A stretch of DNA of 64,000 bases from positions 2,537,001-2,601,000 of the forward strand of contig NZ_CP041191.1 in the NCBI RefSeq assembly GCF_006517275.1, given 5' to 3'. Below, in pieces: positions 54,668 through 63,790 of this stretch; position 1 is the first letter of the stretch, and each line of letters begins with the position of its first letter. This stretch comes from Labrenzia sp. PHM005. GTDB taxonomy: Bacteria; Pseudomonadota; Alphaproteobacteria; Rhizobiales; Stappiaceae. Made by a program: the position numbers and the translations under genes. The notes under the pieces are model-generated. The model was not told where the DNA came from. It saw nothing but the letters and a program-made list of their open reading frames with translations, and did not search any database.

Positions 54668-55435
54668 TCAACCCTTGATCATGATCGCACTGACCTGCCG
54701 TCCATAATCCGGCTCCTTGCGGTGCGTCGTCCGGCGGTAGGAAAAAAACCGCGCTTCATCCTTGTAGGTGCAGATATTCATGGCATTGACGTGCGCCAAA
54801 CCAAGGCCGGTAAGCCGATCTGTAATGAAGGCCGGCAGGTTGAACATATGAAAACCGTCTTGGGACGAGGGTATGAAATACTGCGCCCAAGAAGATGATT
54901 CCGATAAGAAGCGGTCGTGGAACTCCGGGCCGACCTCATAAGAAGCTTGCGAAATGGTGGGGCCGAGCACCGCCCGGATCCGGCCTCTTTGCGCACCCAG
55001 GTTCTCCATCGCAGCAACCGTATTTTGAAGAACACCTGAGATCGCCCCCTTCCAGCCTGAGTGGGCCGCACCGATGACGGATGCTTCAGGATCAGCAAAC
55101 AACACCGGACCACAGTCCGCCGTGGAGATGCCCAATGCAAGGTTGGGGGTTGCGGTGACCAGGGCATCCGCTTTGCGGCTCTGATCATCCAGCCAAGGGC
55201 CGTCAACTGTCAGTACATCTGGAGAATGGATCTGATAGGGCGAGACCAAATGATCGCGAGCGACGCCAAAGGTGCGCGCGACACGGGACCGGTTCTCCAG
55301 AACCAGATCCCGGTCATCGTCCGAGCCAAGGCCGATGTTCAAGCTGTCATACAGACCGGAGGACACGCCGCCCTCGCGGGTGAAGAACCCATGTGAAAGT
55401 CCGTCAGACTGAAGTTCCGGAGCTTCGAGTTTCAT
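54668..55435 (-). CDS. pgeF: Peptidoglycan editing factor / multicopper-type purine nucleosidase family
   Basis: About 255 residues from the ATG at 55435 (GGAGAG upstream). GISTADCGPVLFADP and VIGAAHSGWKGAISGV hold the zinc-binding Cys and His pair of the YfiH/PgeF (formerly laccase-domain) family. In E. coli PgeF removes L-Ser wrongly built into peptidoglycan stem peptides; related proteins are purine nucleoside enzymes. It follows midA and lgt on one strand, a common alphaproteobacterial order. Confidence 0.9.
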   Translation of the reverse strand: MKLEAPELQSDGLSHGFFTREGGVSSGLYDSLNIGLGSDDDRDLVLENRSRVARTFGVARDHLVSPYQIHSPDVLTVDGPWLDDQSRKADALVTATPNLALGISTADCGPVLFADPEASVIGAAHSGWKGAISGVLQNTVAAMENLGAQRGRIRAVLGPTISQASYEVGPEFHDRFLSESSSWAQYFIPSSQDGFHMFNLPAFITDRLTGLGLAHVNAMNICTYKDEARFFSYRRTTHRKEPDYGRQVSAIMIKG

Positions 55436-55475
55436 GTGGCTCTCCAAAATTGGACTCATCCATTCTCAAATGCAC

Positions 55476-56564
55476 TTAAGGTGCCGGATCAAATGGCGCA
55501 AAGGGTATTCCGTCTGTAGTGACGGCCAGGACCTTAAAGAGAGATCCCATTTGGTCAGGGGCCGCCAGGCGTTCAACCGCATCACGGATGCTGTCTTGTT
55601 GGTGTGGCGACTTTCCGGCGCCAAGGCTGCCAGCACGTTCCAGGAGCCCAGCCCGCAGCAGGAATTCTCCTTGTTCGAGAAGCGGCAAGGGGACAGCTCC
55701 GGCAGCCTGCGCGGCGAGGGCAAGGGTCTCAAAATTGACGTGGGCCGTAATGTCGGCTTCGCCGGGATGCGCAAGAACATCATCATAGCTGTGTTTATAA
55801 AGGGCCTGTAATGTGTCTACGGCAGCCGATTTCGCGTAGCCATAATCTATGAAAAGCGCGATGCCGCCGTGTTTGGCAATCCGTGCGGCGATTTCTTCTG
55901 CGATCGCATTGGCCGCAGGTTGGGTTTCCAAAATGCTGCCGTCTGACGCGCTAACGGCTCCGGCCGGAATTGCAGTATCGGGCAGTCTGGCTACGCCGAC
56001 GCCAAAAACAAGGTTGCCTTTATCGTCTAACCCCACCTGGCGTTCCTGCCAGCCGCTGGCTGTTTTGACGAATTGGTGAATGGGTAGAGCGTCGAAAAAC
56101 TCATTCGCGATGACAATCAACGGGCCGTCCGGCACCTGGGCAAAGTGATCCCGGAACTCCGGTTGAAGCGGAGCTGTCTTTAGCGTGTCGCTCTGAACTT
56201 GCCGGAGGCGCGGGCTCATTTCGACAAGGTTTAAGCGTGCCGCATTGAGGAAGGCGGGCCGCTGTACAGCAACCCTTAGAAAGTCTGCCATCAACGTACC
56301 GCGCCCCGGGCCAAGTTCCACCAGCTGAACGGCCTCCGGCGCGCCGAGGCTTTCATAAGCTCCCAGGCAAACGGCGCCGATCAGTTCGCCAAACATTTGG
56401 CTCACTTCCGGCGCTGTGATGAAATCGCCTTTACGGCCAAATGGCTCGCGTGTTGTGTAATAGCCGAACTGCGGGTCGCTCAGGCACAGCGTCATGTATT
56501 CGGCAACGGACAACGGTCCGTCGGACATAATGCGTTGGCGAAGTTTGTCTTTCAAACACGTCAC
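55476..56564 (-). CDS. SAM-dependent methyltransferase, MidA/NDUFAF7 family
   Basis: 362 residues from a GTG that overlaps the lgt stop by one base (TAGTG). GYYTTREPFGRKGDFITAPE and VQLVELGPGRGTLMADFL (AdoMet site) are typical of this DUF185 family, with IVIANEFFDALPI. The mitochondrial homologue NDUFAF7 methylates an arginine of complex I; the bacterial role is less certain. Operon lgt, this gene, pgeF. Confidence 0.92.
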   Translation of the reverse strand: MTCLKDKLRQRIMSDGPLSVAEYMTLCLSDPQFGYYTTREPFGRKGDFITAPEVSQMFGELIGAVCLGAYESLGAPEAVQLVELGPGRGTLMADFLRVAVQRPAFLNAARLNLVEMSPRLRQVQSDTLKTAPLQPEFRDHFAQVPDGPLIVIANEFFDALPIHQFVKTASGWQERQVGLDDKGNLVFGVGVARLPDTAIPAGAVSASDGSILETQPAANAIAEEIAARIAKHGGIALFIDYGYAKSAAVDTLQALYKHSYDDVLAHPGEADITAHVNFETLALAAQAAGAVPLPLLEQGEFLLRAGLLERAGSLGAGKSPHQQDSIRDAVERLAAPDQMGSLFKVLAVTTDGIPFAPFDPAP

Positions 56565-57394
56565 TACTCAGCTACCTGGCTGGGGCGTTTGGCGGCCCAA
56601 ATCATCGCGGCAATTCCTGCCAGAATCATCGGGGCGGACAACAACATTCCCATGGTCAGGAAACCGCCGAAATAACCGATATGGGCGTCAGGTACCCGGT
56701 AAAACTCAACGAAGGACCGGGCCAGTCCATAGCCGCAGGCAAAGGCGCCAGCTAAAAAGCCCGGCTTTTTCAGAAGATGAAACCGGTGGCTCAATACCCG
56801 GAGAACCAAGAATAGAACAATACCTTCCAGGGCCGCTTCGTAAAGCTGGCTCGGATGGCGAGGTTCAGGACCGGCGTTGGGAAAGACAAACGCCCAAGGA
56901 ACATCAGTTGGCCGGCCCCAGAGCTCACTGTTGATGAAATTCGCCAGCCGTCCAAAAAACAATCCAATCGGGGCAGCACAGCCCGCCAAGTCGAACATAG
57001 TCCAAAGCGGAAAACCGCGCTTCCACGCAAACAGGATCATGGCAATGACCGTTCCCGCAAAACCGCCATGAAACGACATGCCGCCGGACCAGATAGCGAG
57101 GATTTCTCCCGGATTTGCGAAATAGTAGGTCGGATTATAAAAGAGCACATAGCCGAGGCGGCCGCCTAAGATAATGCCAAATGTCCCCCACAGGACAAAG
57201 TCATCGAGATCCACCGGCGTTGGTCTCTTACTCCCGGCCCACAGCCCGTCGTTGAGCACAAGCGCGCGCATGTAACGCCAGGCCAAAACAATCCCGGCGA
57301 TATAGGCCAGCGCATACCAGCGCAGAGCAAATGGGCCGATTTCAACAATGACCGGATCAATGGCTGGGAACGGCAGGGCAAGAAGAGGGGGCAA
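56564..57394 (-). CDS. lgt: Prolipoprotein diacylglyceryl transferase
   Basis: 276 residues with seven helices. The [10 protein letters not shown] block with catalytic His, [18 protein letters not shown] with the Arg/Asn signature and [11 protein letters not shown] are the key conserved elements. It attaches diacylglycerol to the lipobox cysteine of exported lipoproteins. The start is a TTG at 57394 with GAGG 7 nt upstream. First gene of a three-gene operon with midA and pgeF. Confidence 0.97.
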   Translation of the reverse strand: MPPLLALPFPAIDPVIVEIGPFALRWYALAYIAGIVLAWRYMRALVLNDGLWAGSKRPTPVDLDDFVLWGTFGIILGGRLGYVLFYNPTYYFANPGEILAIWSGGMSFHGGFAGTVIAMILFAWKRGFPLWTMFDLAGCAAPIGLFFGRLANFINSELWGRPTDVPWAFVFPNAGPEPRHPSQLYEAALEGIVLFLVLRVLSHRFHLLKKPGFLAGAFACGYGLARSFVEFYRVPDAHIGYFGGFLTMGMLLSAPMILAGIAAMIWAAKRPSQVAE

Positions 57395-57616
57395 TCTGAA
57401 ACCTCATGAGGTCGGTAACGCTGCGAAGGCGGCTTTTCGGTGGCAACGCTTGCGCGATCTACTGCGCTGCGTCAAGGCTCTCGACATGCATCATTCTTGT
57501 TCAATACCGGCGTTATACTGAGTTTCCGATTGGCTGCGTCGATATCGAAGCTTGAAGTTGCCTGCGAACCCTCATACGTAGCGTGTATCTGGAATTTCCT
57601 TATATAGGAGCGGCAT

Positions 57617-57883
57617 ATGACCCAAGGCCCGAACCGTTTGCTCGATGACTTTGCCAAATTGATGACCGATGCCGCTGGTGTCGCACAAGGGGCCCGCCGC
57701 GAAGTGGAAACTGCCTTTAGAGCTCAGGCTGAGCGGTTCATGTCGGATATGGACATTGTCTCGCGCGAAGAACATGACGCTGTTAAGGAAATGGCAGCTC
57801 GTGCCCTCGACAAAGTTGAAGAGCTTGAAACCCGTCTTGCTGCCCTGGAAGGCGGCGATAAGGATGCGCCATCCGGGGATTAA
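57617..57883 (+). CDS. ubiK: Ubiquinone biosynthesis accessory factor UbiK
   Basis: 88 residues, all helical. MTQGPNRLLDDFAKLMTDAA, then a coiled-coil C-terminus (VEELETRLAALEGG) match UbiK/YqiC (BMFP family). UbiK trimers help late steps of ubiquinone synthesis at the membrane. AGGAG stands 7 nt before the ATG. It is divergent from lgt (222 nt gap) and has its own promoter. Confidence 0.9.
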   Translation: MTQGPNRLLDDFAKLMTDAAGVAQGARREVETAFRAQAERFMSDMDIVSREEHDAVKEMAARALDKVEELETRLAALEGGDKDAPSGD

Positions 57884-58324
57884 TGCTGCTTGGGTAAGGT
57901 GGCGCTACAAAACCGAATCGTGACGGTAGAGGATGGTCCGGTGAACCGGGCCATGCCTTCTGGGCAAATTACCTTGCCAAGTTAGTGCAATTTAGTGTGA
58001 TCGACCGATTTCTGTTAACGAATCATGACGGTAATGTAACGGTTGAACTTGGCGGAATTGCAGTGTTTTTGCGCATTTTGGCTAATTAAGCTGCTGAGTC
58101 GTCCACAAGTTTCGACATTTTTATTGAATTTGGTAGGTAGGCCGTAAGTCCTTCCTGCTCCTATACTCAAGGACAACAGGGATTCGTCGGAGCAAGACGG
58201 AACCGGTCATTGATTGGGCCAGTTAAGGACGCGTCTTTGCTCCTCTGCTTGGGACTTACCCCGGCGGCCCACCCGGTTATCCTAATCGGGTACTCGGCCC
58301 CGGCTGGAAAGGGGAGTAGGCATC
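57884..58324 (+). promoter_or_regulatory. Gene-free stretch with long structured leader of the ybjN-like gene
   Basis: 441 nt without a gene. GGAGCAAGACG (58189-58199) pairs with CGTCTTTGCTCC (58232-58243, one bulge), and a second multi-part hairpin CCGG-GGCC-ACCCG (58261-58275) pairs with CGGGT-GGCC-CCGG (58287-58303). The latter ends 7 nt before the GGGGAG ribosome site of the gene at 58325. A TATACT at 58162-58167 could be a -10 box. A regulatory leader or an independent small RNA are both possible; I could not match a known RNA family. Confidence 0.5.
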
Positions 58325-58825
58325 ATGAGCCTCATCGAGATCGACTTCGAGAGACCTGACAACCCCGTTGATACCATCGAAACTGTGGCCGCATTGAACG
58401 ACTGGACGTTCGAGCGCTCAGATGATGATGAGATCACGATCTCCATTGCCGGAAGCTGGTGTAATTATCATGTTTCCTTCTCGTGGATGGAGGATGTTGA
58501 AGCCTTGCATCTGGCCTGTGCCTTTGATCTCAAAGTGACAGAGCTCAGAAAGACGGAAGTCGTTCAGCTTCTGGCTCTGGTGAATGAGCAATTGTGGGCG
58601 GGGCACTTTGACCTCTGGAGCAAAGAGGGCGTGGTGATGTTCCGCCAATCGCTCATTTTGGCAGGCGGCGCCGAACCGACTTCGGCACAGATCGAAACCA
58701 TGCTGTCGAATGCCCTTGAAAACTGCGAACGTTTCTATCAAGCATTCCAGTTCGTTGTCTGGGCCGGTCACAGCGCACAAGAAGCGCTCAGCACCGCTCT
58801 GTTCGAAACTGCAGGAGAAGCATGA
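58325..58825 (+). CDS. YbjN-domain protein
   Basis: 166 residues. MSLIEIDFERPDNPVDTIET and the central FDLKVTELRKTEVVQLLALV, then LWAGHFDLWSKEGVVMFRQS, fit the YbjN fold (a chaperone-like, type III-secretion-chaperone fold). GGGGAG lies 8 nt before the ATG. Its last codons overlap the proC start by 4 nt (ATGA), so they are coupled. Function unclear; E. coli YbjN affects stress and motility. Confidence 0.85.
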   Translation: MSLIEIDFERPDNPVDTIETVAALNDWTFERSDDDEITISIAGSWCNYHVSFSWMEDVEALHLACAFDLKVTELRKTEVVQLLALVNEQLWAGHFDLWSKEGVVMFRQSLILAGGAEPTSAQIETMLSNALENCERFYQAFQFVVWAGHSAQEALSTALFETAGEA

Positions 58826-59640
58826 CCTTTTCAAAAGAGCGCCCCTTTCTGCTTGTCGGTGCTGGCAAGATGGGAGGGGCCATGTTGTCCGGCTGGATGG
58901 CGGACGGTATTGATCCGGCTTCCATTCTGGTACTGGATCCATTTTTGTCAGCCGAAGTCAGCAATCTGCTGACCAAGCACGGCATTCGGCATGTCACCGA
59001 CGTGCCGGAAGAGATGACCGCCGGCATCGTTTTGGTGGCCATAAAACCGCAGATGATGGACGAGGTTCTGCCTAGCCTGGCGCCGGTGATTGACCAAGAG
59101 ACATTGGTTTTATCGGTTGCCGCAGGCACACCTGTCTCTAAGTTTCAAAGTGCATTTGGCGATATTCCTGTCGCGCGCTGCATGCCCAATACGCCGGCAA
59201 TGGTCAAACGTGGCATCACCGCCGTTTTTCCGAACCAGAAAGTTTCTGAAGAGCAAAAAAGCACGGTCACCCGCCTGTTGACGGCAGTGGGGAAGGTGGT
59301 GTGGCTCACCAGTGAAGACCAGATCGATTTGGTGACAGGTGTGAGTGGCTCGGGGCCAGCCTATGTGTTTTACCTCGCAGAAGCCCTGCGGGAAGCGGGC
59401 AAAGCAGCCGGATTGCCGGACGCCCTTGCTGACGAACTGGCGATCGCGACGGTGTGCGGCGCAGGGGAGCTGATGCATCAGTCGGGCGAAGATCCAGCAA
59501 TCTTGCGTCAAAACGTGACCAGCCCGAACGGCACGACGGCTGCGGCACTGGATATCCTGATGGCCAGCGGCGGTTTGCAGCCCGTGATGACGGATGCCGT
59601 GGCAGCCGCCGTCAAACGTGCCCGGGAACTTGCTGGTTAG
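58822..59640 (+). CDS. proC: Pyrroline-5-carboxylate reductase
   Basis: 272 residues. LLVGAGKMGGAMLSGW is the NAD(P)H-binding loop, VLVAIKPQMMDEVL and CMPNTPAMVKRGITAV follow, and DLVTGVSGSGPAYVFYLAEA with the C-terminal VTSPNGTTAAAL complete the active site. It makes proline from P5C. Translationally coupled to the YbjN-like gene. Confidence 0.96.
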   Translation: MTFSKERPFLLVGAGKMGGAMLSGWMADGIDPASILVLDPFLSAEVSNLLTKHGIRHVTDVPEEMTAGIVLVAIKPQMMDEVLPSLAPVIDQETLVLSVAAGTPVSKFQSAFGDIPVARCMPNTPAMVKRGITAVFPNQKVSEEQKSTVTRLLTAVGKVVWLTSEDQIDLVTGVSGSGPAYVFYLAEALREAGKAAGLPDALADELAIATVCGAGELMHQSGEDPAILRQNVTSPNGTTAAALDILMASGGLQPVMTDAVAAAVKRARELAG

Positions 59641-59725
59641 CTAAAGCATTTGGGGTGCGGCGAGATACCCCTTTTCGCCGCATTCCGGGTTTCCTATGTT
59701 TCTCATAAGACAAGGAGATCCGGAT

Positions 59726-60436
59726 ATGGCGACCGCAAAGACGAAGCAGAAGATCCTCACCACTTTTTTGGACCTGCTTTCGGAGCATCCTTACGAGGAT
59801 GTTTCTTTGCAGCTGCTTGCGGAGACGGCAAAGGTCAAGCTGTCGGAGCTGCGCCGCGCCTATTCTTCCAAGCTGGCTTTAGTTGAAGCCTTTTACGAGA
59901 GTGTCGATACGGCCGTTCTAGATCAGCGTGACGAGGATCTTGGCGATCAGCCGCCCCGCGATCGGCTTTTCGATATTCTGATGACCCGCATCGATGTCTT
60001 GGCCGAGAACAAAGAGGCTGTTCGGGCGTTTGCTAAGGCTGCATCGCAGGATCCTGGCCTTGCCTTGGATTTCAACCGCTTTGCCGTCCGCTCGCAAAAA
60101 TGGATGCTGGTTGCCGCCGGGATCGATCTTTCCGGTATTAAGTCCGGTATCGTGGCGCAGGCTCTGGCGGTGTCCTTTTCCCGTGTGGTCGACACCTGGC
60201 TGGACGAACCGGATGAAGGCATGCCGCGGACCATGTCCCGCCTCGACAAGGAACTCGACAAGGGATCGTCCTTCATGAAACGGCTGAACCGTCTGGAGGG
60301 CGTTGCCAAAGGATTCCGGAAGTTTGTGAAGGCAGCTTCTAGAAGGCGGTCGCGGCGCTCTGGCCGGGACAGATATCCAGACGATGATTACGCTGCGGAT
60401 TCCGAGCCTGAGGCAATGCGGGAAAGCAGCGTGTAA
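59726..60436 (+). CDS. TetR-family transcriptional regulator
   Basis: About 236 residues from the ATG at 59726 (AAGGAG, 8 nt). The N-terminal helix-turn-helix is KILTTFLDLLSEHPYEDVSL then LLAETAKVKLSELRRAYSSK. The ligand domain is helical. A basic C-terminal extension (KAASRRRSRRSGRDRYPDDD) is unusual for TetR proteins. It lies 85 nt after proC. COQ9-like fold is a distant alternative. Confidence 0.83.
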   Translation: MATAKTKQKILTTFLDLLSEHPYEDVSLQLLAETAKVKLSELRRAYSSKLALVEAFYESVDTAVLDQRDEDLGDQPPRDRLFDILMTRIDVLAENKEAVRAFAKAASQDPGLALDFNRFAVRSQKWMLVAAGIDLSGIKSGIVAQALAVSFSRVVDTWLDEPDEGMPRTMSRLDKELDKGSSFMKRLNRLEGVAKGFRKFVKAASRRRSRRSGRDRYPDDDYAADSEPEAMRESSV

Positions 60437-60497
60437 TTCTGGGCTTTACTCGTACCAATTCTGCCGCCATCTTCGCTTCAAAATGATGGAGTGACGT

Positions 60498-60839
60498 GTG
60501 AGCGACCAGATTAGTTTTGACGATTTTTTGAAAGTTGATGTCCGGGTTGGCCGTGTAATCGAGGCTGAGGAATTTCCTGAAGCCCGGAAACCGGCTTACA
60601 AGCTGAAAATCGATTTTGGACCGGAGATCGGCATCAAAAAAACCTCAGCCCAGATCACCAAGCATTACACTCCGGAAACTTTGAAAGACCGGCTGGTAAT
60701 GGCTGTGGTCAACTTTCCACCGCGCCAGATCGGACCGGTGATGTCGGAAGTCTTGACGCTTGGCGTACCCGATGGTGACGGTGAAGTGGTTCTTCTAACG
60801 CCAGACAAGGATGTGCCAATCGGCGGCCGGCTTTATTAA
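60498..60839 (+). CDS. csaA: tRNA-binding (CsaA-type) protein
   Basis: 113 residues of a single OB-fold domain: ISFDDFLKVDVRVGRVIEAE, KPAYKLKIDFGPEIGIKKTS, VVNFPPRQIGPVMSEVLTLG. This is the EMAP/Arc1p-type tRNA-binding fold, full length for CsaA, reported to have chaperone-like export activity. The start is a GTG with GGAG upstream. It overlaps the histidine kinase end by 4 nt, convergently. Confidence 0.93.
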   Translation: MSDQISFDDFLKVDVRVGRVIEAEEFPEARKPAYKLKIDFGPEIGIKKTSAQITKHYTPETLKDRLVMAVVNFPPRQIGPVMSEVLTLGVPDGDGEVVLLTPDKDVPIGGRLY

Positions 60840-62230
60840 GCCGGAATTCTTAGCCGGGCTCTGAGGCCACCGAGCGGGCTGTCTTCCAGATAGAGATCAC
60901 CGCCATGAGACCGGGCGATGTCGCGGGCAATGGCAAGCCCCAGTCCGCTTCCGGTTTCATCCAGGTTTCTGGCAAGATCCAGCCTTTGAAAAGCGCGAAA
61001 TGCCTGGTCGCGCTGGTCCTCCGGAATGCCGGGCCCGTTATCGTCAACGGTGATGACCAGCCAATTCTTCTCAATGTGGCCGCCAAGCGCGACGCGATCG
61101 CCATATTTGCAGCCGTTGGTGACAAGGTTGGCGAGGCATCGTTTCATAGAATTGCGGCGCAAGAGAACTTCCGACGGTCCTTTAAAGTTCGCGGACACCG
61201 TGTTGCCGGAAATCTCCGCTTCTTCTTCCAATTCTTCAAAAAGCAACGCTACGTCGGTTTCCTGCGGGTCTTCGTCTCCGTCGCCTTTTGCAAATGCTAG
61301 GTAATCTTCCAGCATACCGCTCATCTCGTCGACGTCTTTACGCATAGCATCGCTTTCCGGTGTGTCGCCAAGGAAGGCCAGCTGCAGGCGCAGGCGCGTT
61401 AGGATGGTGCGTAAATCGTGGCTGACACCCGCCAGCATGGTAGTGCGTTGCTCGATCTGACGTTCAATCCTGCGGCGCATATCTGCAAAGGCGATGCCGG
61501 CCCGCCGGACTTCCAGAGCACCGCTTGCCTTGTAGTCATCAACCGGGCGTCCCTTACCAAAGGCTTCAGCGGCATTGGCGAGCCGGATGATTGGGCGCAT
61601 TTGATTGCGTAGGAACAAGACCGCGATGATGATGAGCACAACGGCGGTTGAGAACATCCAGACGAGAAAAATATGTGAGTTGGACGCATAGGTTTGGCTG
61701 CGGCGGGTAAACACGCGCAGGATCGCGTCGTCCAGCTGAATGCGGATCTCTACAAATCGGGACCGGCCGACGGTGTCGATCCAAAATGGCCGCCCAATGG
61801 TCTGTCCGATTGCCTTGCTCAGTTCCTGATCAATCACGTCGAAGAAAGGTTTGGGAGCAGGCGGCGGCAGTGGTTCTAATGGCAACACCGACATCGACAT
61901 GCCAAGTGCACGCGATCCCATTTCCTCAATTTTTGTATGTTCCGGGTCTTGCGGAAAATTCTCCAGCGCATAGACAACGGCAGCAATCTCACGCACGACC
62001 GCTTCGGACATCCGCCGGGAAACCAGCTGATAGTGGCGCTCCATAAACACAAAGGCGATCACGGATTGCAGGATAACAACCGGGATCACAATGATGAGGA
62101 AGGTTCGCGTGTAGAGGCCCTTGGGCATGACCCGGTACAGAAAACGGGACACGCGCCGATAGCCACGATGAACCGTTTGAAGGGGCAGATACGGGGTAAA
62201 CCTCTGGAGAAGCCTCTCAATGCTTGCCAT
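60836..62230 (-). CDS. Sensor histidine kinase (EnvZ-like)
   Basis: 464 residues: two helices (about 43-65 and 187-208) around a ~120-residue periplasmic part, a HAMP domain (RPIIRLANAAEAFGKGRPVD), the H-box GVSHDLRTILTRLRLQL with the phospho-His, N-box LANLVTNGCKYG, G1 VDDNGPGIP and G2 GSGLGLAI. The Ile after HDLRT in place of Pro is typical of alphaproteobacterial EnvZ-like kinases. It is 11 nt downstream of the response regulator gene. Confidence 0.93.
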   Translation of the reverse strand: MASIERLLQRFTPYLPLQTVHRGYRRVSRFLYRVMPKGLYTRTFLIIVIPVVILQSVIAFVFMERHYQLVSRRMSEAVVREIAAVVYALENFPQDPEHTKIEEMGSRALGMSMSVLPLEPLPPPAPKPFFDVIDQELSKAIGQTIGRPFWIDTVGRSRFVEIRIQLDDAILRVFTRRSQTYASNSHIFLVWMFSTAVVLIIIAVLFLRNQMRPIIRLANAAEAFGKGRPVDDYKASGALEVRRAGIAFADMRRRIERQIEQRTTMLAGVSHDLRTILTRLRLQLAFLGDTPESDAMRKDVDEMSGMLEDYLAFAKGDGDEDPQETDVALLFEELEEEAEISGNTVSANFKGPSEVLLRRNSMKRCLANLVTNGCKYGDRVALGGHIEKNWLVITVDDNGPGIPEDQRDQAFRAFQRLDLARNLDETGSGLGLAIARDIARSHGGDLYLEDSPLGGLRARLRIPA

Positions 62231-62241
62231 ACGTGCGGAGC

Positions 62242-62940
62242 CTAGTCACATGCGAGCCGGTAACCGATGCCGCGGACCGTTTGCAGAAATATCGGATTTC
62301 CAGGATCTTCTTCAATTTTCCGCCGTAGGCGATTGATTTGAACGTCGACTGTGCGTTCTCCTAGGCCGCTGTCATCGCCAACGATCTTGTGCCGCGGAAC
62401 AGTCGCGCCCGGCTGCTCAGCAAAGATCGACAAGATTTGTTTTTCCCGGTCGGTCAAGCGGATGGATTTATCGCCATTCTTCAACTCACCGCGAGAGGTA
62501 TTGTAGCAGAAGGGGCCAAACCGTATTTCGGTGACGGTGGTCGGCGGCTGATACTGGCCGCGCCGCAAGATGGCGCCGATCCGCAACAGGAGTTCTTTCG
62601 GCTCAAAGGGTTTTCCCAGATAATCATCAACACCGGCCTCCAATCCCGCGATGCGATCCGGGGCGTCGGTCCTGGCCGTCAGCATCAAGATCGGGACCTG
62701 GGATGTCTGGCGCAGGGACGCGGCGAGCTCTGTGCCTGTTTCACCCGGCATCATGACGTCCAGGATAATGAGGTCGAACTCCAGGCCGGACAGGCATACC
62801 CGTGCTTCTGCCGCATTGGCCGCTGCCGACACCCGGTAACCATTGTCTTTTAAAAGCCGCCCAAGAAGATCTCGGATCCGGCTGTCGTCATCCACCAAAA
62901 GCAAGTGGGGTGCATTGTCTTCGGGAGCGGTCGCGTTCAT
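62242..62940 (-). CDS. OmpR-family response regulator (PetR-like)
   Basis: 232 residues: a receiver domain (LLLVDDDSRIRDLLG acidic pair, LIILDVMMPGETG phospho-Asp, KPFEPKELLLRI Lys) and a C-terminal winged helix (IRLTDREKQILSIFAEQPGA... TVDVQINRLRRKIEEDPGNP). The order MarR, this gene, histidine kinase with divergent ilvE matches PetP/PetR loci. In Rhodobacter PetR and PetP control bc1 genes; that is inference here. Confidence 0.9.
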   Translation of the reverse strand: MNATAPEDNAPHLLLVDDDSRIRDLLGRLLKDNGYRVSAAANAAEARVCLSGLEFDLIILDVMMPGETGTELAASLRQTSQVPILMLTARTDAPDRIAGLEAGVDDYLGKPFEPKELLLRIGAILRRGQYQPPTTVTEIRFGPFCYNTSRGELKNGDKSIRLTDREKQILSIFAEQPGATVPRHKIVGDDSGLGERTVDVQINRLRRKIEEDPGNPIFLQTVRGIGYRLACD

Positions 62941-62991
62941 TACCGGTCACGTTTCCTTCCAAACACAGGCATCGGCCGGAGCCGGTCAATC

Positions 62992-63543
62992 TTACAGGTC
63001 ATACGAACTGCGTATCAGTCCGATGATGTCATCCCGGGCTTCCGGATCAATCACTTGCAACAAAAAACGCCGGACGACTTTATCGGCCCCATCTGGCAAT
63101 CCAATTAGGGCACGTTCAAGGCGGTTTTGTTGCAAACGGGCCAGGTCGTCCGCCAGTGCTCGGCCCTGATCAGTCGTATAGAGCAGACGCTGGCGGCGGT
63201 CATGCGGTCCTTCACGCTGTTCGATGATCCCGGCATCGACGAGTTGCTTCAAAACCCGACCGAGGCTTTGTTTGGTAATCCGCAAGATTGCAAGCAGATC
63301 CGTCACCATGATCCCTGGATTGCGTTCCACGAAATGGAGAACTCTGTGGTGCGCCCGGCCAAAATCATATTCGGCCAGAACATCGTCCGGATCGCCGGTA
63401 AAATCCCGGTAAGCAAAGAATAAAAGCTCGATCAAATCATAAGGAACGGCATCTACAGGATCCCCTTCATCTCCTGCCGGTGCCAGCCGACTCATTTTAT
63501 TGGATTTGGAGGGTAAGGAAGCTTTGAAATTTATGTCAGTCAT
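62992..63543 (-). CDS. MarR-family regulator (PetP-like)
   Basis: 183 residues with a MarR core: FGRAHHRVLHFVERNPGIMV, ILRITKQSLGRVLKQLVDAG recognition helix, EQREGPHDRRQRLLYTTDQG wing. The N-terminal ~30 residues are polar. It is 51 nt upstream of the response regulator and divergent from ilvE (247 nt), the layout of petP-petR. Function by homology only. Confidence 0.87.
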   Translation of the reverse strand: MTDINFKASLPSKSNKMSRLAPAGDEGDPVDAVPYDLIELLFFAYRDFTGDPDDVLAEYDFGRAHHRVLHFVERNPGIMVTDLLAILRITKQSLGRVLKQLVDAGIIEQREGPHDRRQRLLYTTDQGRALADDLARLQQNRLERALIGLPDGADKVVRRFLLQVIDPEARDDIIGLIRSSYDL

Positions 63544-63790
63544 ATTGACTTATTTCGGACCGATTGTTACTTGTTGACGGCGGCGCGCGAAATGATTGGT
63601 CGTTTTGTTGCTTTTTTCAGCATTTACTGACAAACGAATCCAATCAGGATCGGCGCGCTTCTCAAGGATACCGATAGTTGACGTGCTGTGCAAAAGATAC
63701 AGCCATTCGATGGGCCTTCTTTCGCCAGAGCCAATTGAATAGCAACTAGATAATGAAAACATGCTCTATAGAGCGGGCGGGAGTTAAGAA

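Noticed and set aside
54614..54898. 94-codon plus-strand frame (MSLDDLLLLRPFW) with GGAG upstream
   Set aside because: Most of it lies antisense to the well-supported pgeF gene and the sequence after residue ~18 is a mirror of that gene; no family features. The ribosome-like site is probably chance.
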